Positions 22,939 through 30,052 of a stretch of DNA of 30,052 bases are shown piece by piece; position 1 is the first letter of the stretch; every line of letters starts with the position of its first letter. The DNA lies in the NCBI GenBank assembly GCA_964360375.1, contig CAYHWG010000007.1:1-30052 (forward strand). Direction: 5' to 3'. Below the pieces are notes generated by a model, which did no database searches, had not been told where the DNA came from, and saw only the letters and a list, made by a program, of their open reading frames with translations. Both the position numbers and the translations under genes were made by a program. The DNA comes from XYB2-FULL-45-11 sp964360375. Its GTDB lineage: Bacteria > Patescibacteriota > Patescibacteriia > UBA9934 > GWF2-40-263.

Positions 22939-23401
22939 CGTTGTTCCGCGTTTAAAAAACGAACCAGCTGAGAAAGAAGTTTCTGCAGGCGGTGTTGTGT
23001 TTCGGCGCACACAAGGCGGTATTCAGATCGCTTTCATGAAGGATTCCTATGAGAAGTGGACGTTTCCAAAGGGACATGTAGAAAAAGGAGAAGCAATAGA
23101 AGAAGCGGCTGCGCGTGAAACACTAGAAGAAATAGGCTTACAAGAAATTCGATTTCTTGAGGATCTTGGAAAAATCAGTATATGGTTTCGAGATCGGTAT
23201 GAAAAAAAGGGTAGATTGATTCACAAAGATATTCATTATTTTCTTTTTGAGACACCCTCACATGCAGAATTAGCTCCAGATCCAAAAGAAAATGCGTATG
23301 GAGCAAAATGGGTTCCTCTCAAAAAAACATTGGAGACATCTAGCTATAATGATTTGCTCCCCATCATACGCCGAGCCATTGAACATTTAAAAAAGCTCTA
23401 A
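22853..23401 (+). CDS. Nudix hydrolase
   Basis: 182 residues. The Nudix box is complete: GHVEKGEAIEEAAARETLEEIGL (74-96) fits GX5EX7REUXEEXGU, so a metal-dependent pyrophosphohydrolase is expected. AGGVVFRRTQGG precedes it as usual. After the box, KDIHYFLFET and a C-terminal helix complete the fold. ATG 22853 lies inside the S41 gene (86-base overlap); no ATG, GTG or TTG in this frame occurs between the end of that gene and the Nudix core, so the start must be within the overlap (ATG 22826 is also possible). The first ~40 residues are polar and not conserved in kind. The substrate cannot be told from the sequence. The riboflavin kinase gene follows after three bases. Confidence 0.92.
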   Translation: MTIKNKPLVTSLTERTNRPSNVPSRIKNNVVPRLKNEPAEKEVSAGGVVFRRTQGGIQIAFMKDSYEKWTFPKGHVEKGEAIEEAAARETLEEIGLQEIRFLEDLGKISIWFRDRYEKKGRLIHKDIHYFLFETPSHAELAPDPKENAYGAKWVPLKKTLETSSYNDLLPIIRRAIEHLKKL

Positions 23402-23404
23402 CCT

Positions 23405-23797
23405 ATGCAACCATTAACTCTTTCAGGTCGAGTGGAAAAAGGAGAGGGAATCGCTCGTGAACTTGGATGTCCAACGGCAAATATTGCGGTGGAACAAGGG
23501 GGCGTGATTCCCGCCCTCGGTGTTTATGTTGGAGATGCAGAGCTTGAACAGCAACATTATCCATCACTTGTGTGTATTAACGACGGGCGTACGGGAGTGA
23601 ATTTAAAAATGGAAGTGCATTTGTTAGATCAAGAGGCAGATCTTACAGGAAAGAAATTGACGGTTGTTTTACTTGAAAAAATTCGTGATCTTATTCCGTT
23701 TCCAGGTTCAGAACATATGACACAGATGATAAGAGATGATATGGAAAAAAGTCGAACATGGTTTAAGAATCATCCAGAAATATTTTCACAAAAGTGA
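23405..23797 (+). CDS. Stand-alone riboflavin kinase domain
   Basis: 130 residues matching only the C-terminal flavokinase half of bacterial RibF: GRVEKGEGIARELGCPTANIAV with the PTAN motif at 23-26, VIPALGVYVGD, then MEVHLLDQEADLTGKKLTVVLLEKIRD and a terminal helix. It should phosphorylate riboflavin to FMN in the cytoplasm. The FAD synthetase domain that normally precedes it is absent, and no such gene is seen here, so FAD would have to come from elsewhere. CINDGRTGVN replaces the common IGxxPTF stretch. The gene follows the Nudix gene by three bases, indicating co-transcription. Confidence 0.85.
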   Translation: MQPLTLSGRVEKGEGIARELGCPTANIAVEQGGVIPALGVYVGDAELEQQHYPSLVCINDGRTGVNLKMEVHLLDQEADLTGKKLTVVLLEKIRDLIPFPGSEHMTQMIRDDMEKSRTWFKNHPEIFSQK

Positions 23798-23842
23798 ATT
23801 AAGTCCTGTTGATAACTTTGACGTTGCAAAACCCCTGCAATA

Positions 23843-23871
23843 TTCACAATTTTATGATGGCATGTTACACT
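23843..23871 (+). promoter_or_regulatory. Promoter of the HU gene
   Basis: TTCACA (23843-23848), a 17-base spacer and TACACT (23866-23871). The start would be near 23878, giving a leader of about 23 bases with no Shine-Dalgarno sequence before ATG 23901. Confidence 0.6.
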
Positions 23872-23900
23872 CATGTTGTAATAACTAAGTTTTTTACCAT

Positions 23901-24182
23901 ATGGCAAAGATGACCAAGAGTCAATTCGTACAATCCATGGCAGAAATGTTGGGAGTTTCAAAAAAGGAAGCAGGAGAAAAATGGGATGCATTTGTTGCCA
24001 TGGCTTACAAAGAAGTCAAAACAGCTGGTGAATTCAATATTCCAGGACTTGGAAAACTCGTCAAAAAAGCGCGTGCCGCTCGCACAGGACGCAATCCTCT
24101 TACAGGAGCAGAAATTAAGATTCCTGCAAAGACCGTCGTGAAGTTCCGTGTGGCAAAGCAATGTAAAGATTCCATTCTTTAA
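23901..24182 (+). CDS. HU/IHF-family DNA-binding protein
   Basis: 93-residue nucleoid protein that bends DNA as a dimer. The helical N-terminus (MTKSQFVQSMAEMLGVSKKEAGEKWDAFVAMAYKEV) is followed by FNIPGLGKLVKKARAARTGRNPLTGAEIKIPAKTVVKFRVAKQCKDSIL. The beta-arm signature GRNPLTGAEIKIPA that inserts into the minor groove is complete. It has its own promoter and a strong terminator eight bases after the stop. Length is typical. Confidence 0.97.
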   Translation: MAKMTKSQFVQSMAEMLGVSKKEAGEKWDAFVAMAYKEVKTAGEFNIPGLGKLVKKARAARTGRNPLTGAEIKIPAKTVVKFRVAKQCKDSIL

Positions 24183-24189
24183 CAGAAAC

Positions 24190-24224
24190 AAAAAATGTTG
24201 TTCGATTGAACAACATTTTTTTTT
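24190..24224 (+). terminator. Strong intrinsic terminator after the HU gene
   Basis: aaaaaatgttgttc (24190-24203), loop gatt, gaacaacattttttttt. Perfect 14-base stem with a long T-run. Confidence 0.95.
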
Positions 24225-24354
24225 ATGAGTTCATTACGCATTTTTAGACATCTTTCCAAAAGAAAAATTCGCCAATGAATTGTTTGCCACTATTCATCGG
24301 ATGGGTTACATTGTGCTTGATTGATTTTTATTGTCTTTTTTCACGTTAAATTTT

Positions 24355-25671
24355 ATGGAAATACCATTATCACCTCTATCTGAAAAACTGTCTGTTTCTT
24401 CCCATTCGCGAAAGAAGATTATTTTTTTGTTCATTTTGGTTTTTATCGGATCGTTTTTTGTTGGTGTTTTTGTGACGAGAATATGGCTGAAACAGCTGCC
24501 CCAACCGATCGTTCTACAAAAAGCTGCGCCTGTCGCGAGTATTCAACAAGGAGTCGAAGCGCCATCTGTTCGTTTTGCTCCCCTGATCAATGGGGAATTT
24601 CAGAAAGAACATGTGCCAGATGCACTTTTTACATTGGCGAAGTATTTATCGCGTGAGTTGCTTCCCGCAGAGAATGACCCGATAAGAAAATCGTATACAG
24701 AAGAAGAGATGAAAAAAAGGATGGAAATCATGGAAATCTTCGGTGCCAAGTTAGGAACCGTTGAAGGTGCTAAATATGATGGATATATATTGAATATCGT
24801 TCGTTGGCTTCATATACTTGAAAGCGAATTTTATGAAACAGAAATAATTGCTCATGAGATCTTTTATTTATTAGACACAGAAAACAATGTAATTTTGATT
24901 AAAAATGAAGGAGAGCTGGCTTACATGGATGAGGACTTCTTCGATGAGGTCTTGAAGAGTGAAGAGTTTGGAGAATTTGCAAAACTATTTAGAATCGATG
25001 ATGAATTTAAGATACCGGAAATTGAAATTCCAAAGGTGTTGAAAGATGAGCAACAAAATGTTTTTGAATTTTATAACACATCAGGACTTTATACAAAAAT
25101 GCAATCAGGCACAGATTCTTCAAAAGTTATAAAGACAACAGATCCTAAAACAGGGAAAGTTTATCATCTTTTTGTCGATGGAAAACAGCATGTCTTTATA
25201 CCCCCAGATACGAATATCGCTCGTTATGAATATAAAATTCCTTGGAAAATGGATGAAAATGCAAAGATATATTGGAATGATGGAACTGCTGGCGACGTAT
25301 TAGAAAGTTTTCAAAGTGTAGTTGAGCGCGATTGTGGATTTGAAAATCTTGATGTTGTGACAAATATTCCAATGATGAAAGCGTCTGGGTATATAATAAA
25401 TTCTAATAACGAGCGATACGAATTATTTGAGCCTGTATGGACGAAGCAGGATTATGAAGATAAAGATTCTGATGCTTACAAGTATTATGTATCTGCTTCG
25501 CTTGATTATGGTGAGGAAGAATTACCCTACTCGTTTGACACTTATTTGAATTTACCCCCGTTGTTTTTTTGGAAGGATCCATTTGGACGTTGGTTGCGTT
25601 TCAGACATTGGAGAGCAATAGATTCTTGGTGTAGTCAAGGAGAAAGAAAGATTAAAAAAATCTCGACGTAA
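24355..25671 (+). CDS. Single-pass membrane protein of unknown function
   Basis: 438 residues. A positively charged N-terminus (SHSRKK) and one membrane helix (about 21-44, IIFLFILVFIGSFFVGVFVTRIW) anchor a large acidic domain outside the cell. I recognise no family. The middle (about 105-230) is rich in Glu/Lys helices. The C-terminal half has TGKVYHLFVDGKQHVFIPPD, which faintly recalls the module at the end of the subtilase, and many aromatic strands. ATG 24355 is preferred over TTG 24331 because a TTAAAT -10-like box (24346-24351) precedes it directly. Codons are more A/T-rich and AGA/ATA-containing than neighbours (see 24780-25060), suggesting a faster-evolving or acquired gene. The stop lies inside the shared terminator. 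Confidence 0.75.
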   Translation: MEIPLSPLSEKLSVSSHSRKKIIFLFILVFIGSFFVGVFVTRIWLKQLPQPIVLQKAAPVASIQQGVEAPSVRFAPLINGEFQKEHVPDALFTLAKYLSRELLPAENDPIRKSYTEEEMKKRMEIMEIFGAKLGTVEGAKYDGYILNIVRWLHILESEFYETEIIAHEIFYLLDTENNVILIKNEGELAYMDEDFFDEVLKSEEFGEFAKLFRIDDEFKIPEIEIPKVLKDEQQNVFEFYNTSGLYTKMQSGTDSSKVIKTTDPKTGKVYHLFVDGKQHVFIPPDTNIARYEYKIPWKMDENAKIYWNDGTAGDVLESFQSVVERDCGFENLDVVTNIPMMKASGYIINSNNERYELFEPVWTKQDYEDKDSDAYKYYVSASLDYGEEELPYSFDTYLNLPPLFFWKDPFGRWLRFRHWRAIDSWCSQGERKIKKIST

Positions 25672-25687
25672 TCTCGAGATTTTTTTA
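25654..25687. terminator. Bidirectional terminator between convergent genes
   Basis: aaaaaaatctcg (25654-25665) pairs with cgagattttttt (25675-25686) around a nine-base loop. A-runs and T-runs flank both sides, so it can stop transcription from the plus-strand gene at 24355 and from rpmB on the minus strand. Confidence 0.9.
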
Positions 25688-25689
25688 TG

Positions 25690-25932
25690 TTACATAGCAG
25701 CAACTTTTTTTATTTCCGCAAGATCGTATTTTTTTCCTTCGCGGTCCCATTTTTTGAGCGTACGCAATCCAGATGTGGAGATGACGACCGTGACTGTGCG
25801 GCCACTTCTTGGATTCAAGAGACGTCGTTTTTGCAAGTTTGGCTTAAGTTTGCGCTTGACGTGTACGTTTGAATGGGAAACATGAAAGCCAGTTGTGGTT
25901 TTCTTTCCGGTGAGGACACAAGATTTGGCCAT
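25690..25932 (-). CDS. rpmB: Large ribosomal subunit protein bL28
   Basis: 80 residues of ordinary bL28 layout: MAKSCVLTGKKTTTGFHVSHSNVHVKRKLKPNLQKRRL, then GRTVTVVISTSGLRTLKKW. The motif TGK...G...VSHS...KR...PNLQ is diagnostic. It is an rRNA-binding protein of the large subunit. The ATG at 25932 is chosen because MAKSC begins the family motif; 15 upstream codons in frame are not family-like. It has its own good promoter on the minus strand (25958-25986) and shares a terminator with the opposite gene. It is one of the few housekeeping genes here and useful for placing the lineage. Confidence 0.97.
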   Translation of the reverse strand: MAKSCVLTGKKTTTGFHVSHSNVHVKRKLKPNLQKRRLLNPRSGRTVTVVISTSGLRTLKKWDREGKKYDLAEIKKVAAM

Positions 25933-25957
25933 ACAATTGAATTTAGTTTCCGGGAAA

Positions 25958-25986
25958 AGTATAGTCTGATGGCGCATTTTTGTCCA
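25958..25986 (-). promoter_or_regulatory. Promoter of rpmB
   Basis: On the minus strand: TGGACA (25981-25986), a 17-base spacer and TATACT (25958-25963). The start would fall near 25951, about 19 bases before the ATG. GGA occurs in the leader but no full Shine-Dalgarno sequence. Confidence 0.75.
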
Positions 25987-26043
25987 GAGTTAGTTTGGGT
26001 TTGTTTGAAAACCGCGTTTTTTGTGTTTAGGAAACATAAAATG

Positions 26044-26052
26044 TGCTAGAAT
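26044..26052 (+). promoter_or_regulatory. Extended -10 promoter of the LOG-family gene, probably leaderless
   Basis: TGCTAGAAT (TGn plus TAGAAT at 26047-26052). The predicted start near 26059 is three bases before ATG 26062. No strong -35 is visible at 17 bases, as is common with extended -10 promoters. Confidence 0.55.
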
Positions 26053-26061
26053 AATTTGCGT

Positions 26062-26799
26062 ATGCCTGAAAACAAAACAAAAAGAAAGTTATCCCCACCG
26101 TCTTCGGCTCAATGCCGTATTCCACTTACCATTGAAGAAGAGCATCGACAAAAAAGTCCAACCAGCATTCATGAACTCTCTTGGCGCATTTTTCGTATCA
26201 TGGCGGAATTCGTTGATGGATTTCAAATCTTGTCTGAGACGTCAAAAGAGATCACATTTTGGGGCGGAACACAAATTAAGCCAGAAAGTGTTTGGTATAG
26301 CGTTGCAGAAAAATTGGCAAAAAAATTAGCAAAAGACGGTTTTACGATTGTGACCGGAGGTGGACCAGGTATTATGGAGGCGGCGAACAAAGGAGCAAAA
26401 GAAGGGGGTGGTGTCTCTGTAGGCTTTAACATTCAGCTTCCACAAGAACAAGGGTTGAATGCTTATGTCACAAAAGGACATTTGTTTCATTATTTTTTTT
26501 CGAGAAAGGTGATCATGGCTGCGTCCTCGCAAGCGTACATCTTTTTTCCGGGTGGGTTTGGTACCATGGATGAATTTTTTGAAATTGTTACCTTGATTGA
26601 AACAGGAAAGATGAAAAAAACACCTGTCATTTGTGTGGGCAAAGAATTTTGGAACGGGTTGTTTGATTGGATGAGATCCGTACAAAAAGATAAATTTCAC
26701 ACCATTCATTCAGCCGATCTATCTTTGTTTCAGCTTGTGGATACCGTAGAGGAAGCCTATAAGCTTGTTTCCAAATCAGAGGATCGTACATTTTTTTAA
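26062..26799 (+). CDS. LOG-family (TIGR00730-type) Rossmann-fold protein
   Basis: 245 residues. The nucleotide-binding glycine motif is GGGPGIMEAANKGA (99-112), and the catalytic LOG motif PGGFGTMDEFFE (163-174) follows SRKVIMAASSQAYIFF. Characterised LOG proteins release cytokinin bases from nucleoside 5'-monophosphates by phosphoribohydrolase action; bacterial relatives may act on AMP or other nucleotides. The N-terminal ~60 residues are an extension compared with short LOGs, and FWGGTQIKP replaces the usual FGSAR-type strand. ATG 26062 is chosen over TTG 26056 because of the adjacent promoter. The next gene starts five bases after the stop, so they are probably co-transcribed. The physiological substrate here is unknown. 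Confidence 0.92.
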   Translation: MPENKTKRKLSPPSSAQCRIPLTIEEEHRQKSPTSIHELSWRIFRIMAEFVDGFQILSETSKEITFWGGTQIKPESVWYSVAEKLAKKLAKDGFTIVTGGGPGIMEAANKGAKEGGGVSVGFNIQLPQEQGLNAYVTKGHLFHYFFSRKVIMAASSQAYIFFPGGFGTMDEFFEIVTLIETGKMKKTPVICVGKEFWNGLFDWMRSVQKDKFHTIHSADLSLFQLVDTVEEAYKLVSKSEDRTFF

Positions 26800-26804
26800 A
26801 GAAT

Positions 26805-28157
26805 ATGTTGAATCATTCGCACAAAAATCCAAAAACAAACGATGCCTACGTTGTGGATGTGAATATGGGATATGGTCACAGTCGTGCAGCGCATACATTG
26901 CGTGATTTGTCAGGTGGAAATGTTTTATCCGCGAATGATTACGATGGGATTCCTGCGTCTGACCGGAAACTTTGGCAAGACAGTCGTAAAATTTATGAAA
27001 CGGTTTCCCGATTAAAACCCATTCCGTTTGTTGGGGATATTTTGTTTGATGCGTTTGATCGTTGGCAGCAGATCGAGTCGTTTTATCCTCGTCGGGATTT
27101 GTCTGAACCGAATTTACAATTGACAGAAATCTATCGCAGGATCAAAAAAGGATGGGGGAAACATTTGATCACAAAATTAGCTGAACATCCTATTCCATTT
27201 GTCACCACATTTTTTATCCCGGCTTTTTTTGCGGACTACTTTGATTATCCTGGAGATATTTGGTGTGTTACAACAGATGCGGATATCTCACGTGCGTGGG
27301 CACCTCTTGATCCGAAAAGAAGTCGTATCAAATATTTTGCAAGCAACGGACGCGTGGTTGAACGATTAAAATTGTACGGTGTTCGAGATGAAAATATTTT
27401 TCTTACGGGTTTTCCGTTACCAAAGGAACTGATCGGTGGGCCAACAGCAACGGTTTTGAAAGATCTGTTATCTGAACGCATTTGTAATTTAGATCCGCGC
27501 GGTATTTTTACGGAAGGATATCGTCGTACGTTGCATGCAGAACTCGGGGCGAAACGTTGTGTAAAACGAGATTGTGCTCACCCGCTCACATTAACCTACA
27601 GTGTGGGAGGCGCGGGAGCACAACGGCAACTCGGTGTGAAAATATTGAACAGTTTAAAATCAAAAATTGCCCAAGGACATATTCGTTTGAATTTAGTTCC
27701 TGGGGTGCGAAAAGTGGATGTGGCATACTATAAAAACGCTGTGGCGGAAGCTGGATTGAAAAAATTTTTAGGAACGGGTGTATGTGTTCCTGAATTCGAT
27801 TCGCGCGCAGAGTATTTTTCCGGATTTAACACACTGCTCAAAACAACCGACATTCTTTGGACGAAACCAAGTGAATTGTCGTTTTACGCAGGGCTTGGAA
27901 TTGCGATCGTTATGGCTCCTCCGATCGGTTCGCAAGAAGAATTTAATCGTTTATGGATTCAGTATGTCGGCGCCGGTGTCCCTCAAAACAATCCTTCGTA
28001 CACAGACGAATGGTTATTTGATTGGATTGCGTCAGGTGGAGTGGCACGTATGGCATGGAACGGATTTCTAGAGGCGCCGACACACGGCACGTATCGTATT
28101 GAAGATATTGTTCTTGGTCGACCAAGCGAAATTCGAAAATTACCACTTATCGTTTAA
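26805..28157 (+). CDS. GT-B glycosyltransferase-like protein (MurG/MGDG synthase type)
   Basis: 450 residues. An N-terminal glycine motif NMGYGHSRAAHTLRDL (20-35) resembles the GGGHxxAA loop of MurG and diacylglycerol glycosyltransferases. Near the C-terminus TKPSELSFYAGLGIAIVMAPPIGSQEEFNRLW resembles TKPGxxTxxEA...PxxPGQExxN, the nucleotide-sugar binding motif of family 28. The middle has FVTTFFIPAFFADYF and a region with AHPLTLTYSVGGAGAQRQLG that fits the start of the second Rossmann domain. Between the domains are about 50 extra residues. A glycolipid synthase is the best guess, but residues depart from the classic motifs (Ser for Gly after TKP) and an inactive or different specificity is possible. 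It is probably transcribed with the LOG gene. Confidence 0.65.
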   Translation: MLNHSHKNPKTNDAYVVDVNMGYGHSRAAHTLRDLSGGNVLSANDYDGIPASDRKLWQDSRKIYETVSRLKPIPFVGDILFDAFDRWQQIESFYPRRDLSEPNLQLTEIYRRIKKGWGKHLITKLAEHPIPFVTTFFIPAFFADYFDYPGDIWCVTTDADISRAWAPLDPKRSRIKYFASNGRVVERLKLYGVRDENIFLTGFPLPKELIGGPTATVLKDLLSERICNLDPRGIFTEGYRRTLHAELGAKRCVKRDCAHPLTLTYSVGGAGAQRQLGVKILNSLKSKIAQGHIRLNLVPGVRKVDVAYYKNAVAEAGLKKFLGTGVCVPEFDSRAEYFSGFNTLLKTTDILWTKPSELSFYAGLGIAIVMAPPIGSQEEFNRLWIQYVGAGVPQNNPSYTDEWLFDWIASGGVARMAWNGFLEAPTHGTYRIEDIVLGRPSEIRKLPLIV

Positions 28158-28195
28158 TAAATCCTTGAGAGACAGCAAATCCTCAAATATTCCAT

Positions 28196-29779
28196 ATGCA
28201 AGAAAAAGCGCTGCAACATCTTATTGCGACGGTAAAGGAAATGCATCGTGAGGCGGATGAACAAAAAGATGTTGATGTGATTTCTGTCTCCGAAACGGTT
28301 TCGGTCGCTGTTTCTATTTATGAAACCGTCCGCAATACGCTTGAATATGATGAGGAACATTTATTGCGTCGAAATGCTACGCGCCGGATTCTTAAACGCC
28401 GACTCGGAGAATCCAATTCAAAGGATGTCGCAACCAAACTCATGAGAGAACTTATTTGGGCACGCTATCTTCCAAATAACAAAATTCCGACGAGCATGAT
28501 TACAACTCTTTCGGATGTGCTCGAAAAGTATAAGATGCTTTTTGCCTCTTTGGATGGAGGAGAAAAGCACGAGCAAGAACAGTACGAATGGCTTTTGGAC
28601 GTTCTGTCTACGGAAATTGAATATTTGATCGGACCGCCCTGTATAGACGAAGCCCTTGCAAGTTACGCCTATCAAGCATTAAAAGAACGTCTAAAATGGT
28701 CGACAAAAATGGTCGCGGTTGCAGATCAAGATTTGCAACTCTATATTGCTGTACACCGAACCGTGCTCAGATCAAACGTTGCAACACTGCGTTATCGTAT
28801 TTTGACTCTGTATTATCCGAAATGGAGAACGGCAAAATCAGGCGATGATGTCGTGAAGGAAATCGTCATGCATTTTCGGAAAGTTCACACCTCCGTGGAA
28901 ACAGAAATCGATCATCCGAGTTCCGAAGCGATTTTTCGTTTCGTGAGACGACATGCTGTTGCATTTCGTCTTTTATCGGATGTTGCGCAAGATAATCCAG
29001 ATGCGTTTCTTAAAGCCGTTCAGTCAAAAGATGAAAAATCCATAGATAAAGCGATCACGGCTGCGGCACGCGCACGCTATGACTCATTTCGGGCACGTCT
29101 CACACGGACGGTATTTCGTGCGGCATTTTTTCTTCTTCTCACAAAAGGCATCTTAGCTGTTTTGGTGGAATATCCGTACGAATTATTCGTGCTCCAGAGC
29201 ACAGATTATTTTCCACTCAGCGTGAACATTTTATTTCCTCCTCTTCTGCTTGCCGTGATCGGGCTCTCTGTCAATATTCCAAGAAAGAAAAATACAGAAA
29301 AAATTCTTGAGGAAATTCATGGACTTCTTGGAACGGGAGAAGATTTTTCGTTGGTCTATAAACAAAAACCACCTTGGTCACGCGGAGTGCTTTTAGCAAC
29401 GTTTAATCTATTATATCTGACGGCATTTGTCGGTGTGTTGTATTTGATCACTTTGTTTTTGAAAACACTCGCATTTCATACCATCTCGATCGTCTTTTTT
29501 CTTCTCTTTCTCTCTCTCGTTGCGTATTTCGGTATTCGTATTCGAAACACACGACGTGAACTGCTCATTGTGGAATCCTCTCACGGAGTTTTTCCTATTG
29601 TGGGTGATATCTTATTTTTGCCGATTGTTCGCGCGGGAAGATGGGTGGCATTGCGCGCACCACGCGTGAACATCTTTTTGTTCTTTTTTGATTTTATTAT
29701 TGAAGCGCCGTTTAAGGCGACCGTTGAGATCATTGAAAATTGGCTCGCTTTTTTGCGTGAAAAGCGCGAAGAAATTTAG
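28196..29779 (+). CDS. Membrane protein with long cytoplasmic helical domain, unknown
   Basis: 527 residues. The first ~300 are predicted soluble, helix-rich and charged (for example residues 50-90 and 155-230), with no signal peptide. Four hydrophobic segments follow (about 305-325, 341-360, 397-422, 426-449), then a moderately hydrophobic C-terminal part (465-505) that may be amphipathic, ending in REKREEI. No family recognised. ATG 28196 starts 38 bases after the preceding gene without a Shine-Dalgarno sequence. The glycoside hydrolase-like gene begins 15 bases after the stop. Function cannot be inferred beyond a membrane location. Confidence 0.75.
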   Translation: MQEKALQHLIATVKEMHREADEQKDVDVISVSETVSVAVSIYETVRNTLEYDEEHLLRRNATRRILKRRLGESNSKDVATKLMRELIWARYLPNNKIPTSMITTLSDVLEKYKMLFASLDGGEKHEQEQYEWLLDVLSTEIEYLIGPPCIDEALASYAYQALKERLKWSTKMVAVADQDLQLYIAVHRTVLRSNVATLRYRILTLYYPKWRTAKSGDDVVKEIVMHFRKVHTSVETEIDHPSSEAIFRFVRRHAVAFRLLSDVAQDNPDAFLKAVQSKDEKSIDKAITAAARARYDSFRARLTRTVFRAAFFLLLTKGILAVLVEYPYELFVLQSTDYFPLSVNILFPPLLLAVIGLSVNIPRKKNTEKILEEIHGLLGTGEDFSLVYKQKPPWSRGVLLATFNLLYLTAFVGVLYLITLFLKTLAFHTISIVFFLLFLSLVAYFGIRIRNTRRELLIVESSHGVFPIVGDILFLPIVRAGRWVALRAPRVNIFLFFFDFIIEAPFKATVEIIENWLAFLREKREEI

Positions 29780-29794
29780 AAAAGAAATGGACGT

Positions 29795-30052
29795 ATGATT
29801 TTTTTTCTAAAAAAATCGAATCGGTTCTTTCGATGTTTGTTCTGGATAGGAATTTTGTTTATCCTTCTTTTCCTGCTTTTTTTTGTTTGGAGATTGTATA
29901 CACCGAACACACGAACACCTGTTCGATTTGGGGCTACCTATTCAACGACGTATGCCAACTATTTAGGGTTGGACGTTCTAAAGACGTATGAAGACATTAT
30001 CGGTCAATTGGGGGTTAAATATATACGATTACCGGTGTATTGGACAGAGATC
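29795..30052 (+). CDS. N-terminus of a secreted glycoside hydrolase-like protein (cut by window end)
   Basis: An 86-codon open frame runs off the right edge. It starts MIFFLKKSNRFF, has one hydrophobic signal or anchor (about 14-34, CLFWIGILFILLFLLFFVWRL) and continues RTPVRFGATYSTTYANYLGLD, then LGVKYIRLPVYWTEI. The pattern 'FGATYST...LG...YEDIIGQLGVKYIRLPVYWTEI' is the first strand and helix of a (beta/alpha)8 glycosidase such as cellulase-like families, where an aromatic and Glu follow the second strand. The catalytic residues lie beyond the window. It would act on an extracellular glycan. The family assignment is tentative. Confidence 0.7.
   Translation, partial: MIFFLKKSNRFFRCLFWIGILFILLFLLFFVWRLYTPNTRTPVRFGATYSTTYANYLGLDVLKTYEDIIGQLGVKYIRLPVYWTEI

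Noticed and set aside
1..30052. tRNA, rRNA, insertion sequence with transposase, or prophage genes
   Set aside because: None was recognised on either strand; this was a reading by eye, so a covariance-model scan could still find a small RNA.

Overview
The window looks like a chromosomal contig from a Candidate Phyla Radiation (Patescibacteria) bacterium, possibly Uhrbacteria/Magasanikbacteria-like. This is inferred from protein style: a riboflavin kinase without an FAD synthetase domain, a secreted protease with a C-terminal module I associate with Patescibacteria, many short-spaced glycan genes, and few Shine-Dalgarno sites. TGA acts as a stop (for example at 1792-1794 and 16906-16908), so the TGA-glycine code of Gracilibacteria/Absconditabacteria is unlikely. 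Lineage cannot be fixed without markers or a search.

Layout. 1-168: truncated palindromic repeat and a promoter. 169-1794: secreted subtilase. 2022-7828: sugar-nucleotide and glycosyltransferase run (UDP-glucuronate decarboxylase-like enzyme, DPM1-like GT2 with a DUF2304 partner, a second GT2, two GT4 enzymes). 7801-9939 (minus): a large multispanning GT-C-like protein. 9955-16908: a tightly packed same-strand run with a CDP-alcohol phosphatidyltransferase, a GT-C-like protein, an exported protein of unknown function, a small membrane protein, a HIT protein, an RmlB-like dehydratase, a plant NRS/ER-like epimerase/reductase and UppS, ending in a terminator that overlaps the uppS stop. 16999-18755: M50 protease facing a minus-strand exosortase/archaeosortase-like protein. 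18815-19897: RmlA-like nucleotidyltransferase. 19898-20242: terminator and repeats only. 20243-21574 (minus): PEGA-domain protein. 21658-24182: S41 protease, Nudix hydrolase, riboflavin kinase, HU. 24355-30052: unknown anchored protein, bL28 (minus), LOG-family protein, MurG/MGDG-synthase-like GT-B protein, unknown membrane protein and the start of a probable glycoside hydrolase.

How it fits together. Most genes serve the cell envelope. RmlA-like, RmlB-like and NRS/ER-like proteins could together make an NDP-rhamnose, and the decarboxylase-like enzyme could supply a pentose nucleotide. UppS makes the undecaprenyl carrier, the GT2/GT4/GT28-like enzymes could load sugars on it, and the GT-C proteins could transfer lipid-linked sugars outside the membrane. 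Subtilase, S41, M50 and the exosortase-like protein suggest processing or anchoring of surface proteins.

Two structural points stand out. The 100-N gap at 4170-4269 is flanked by identical 55-base sequences; collapsing it restores a single open frame, so it is almost certainly a scaffolding artefact. Several families of palindromic repeats are scattered through the window, nested in each other and, in two cases, lying in frame inside coding regions (subtilase signal peptide and a GT4 N-terminal domain).
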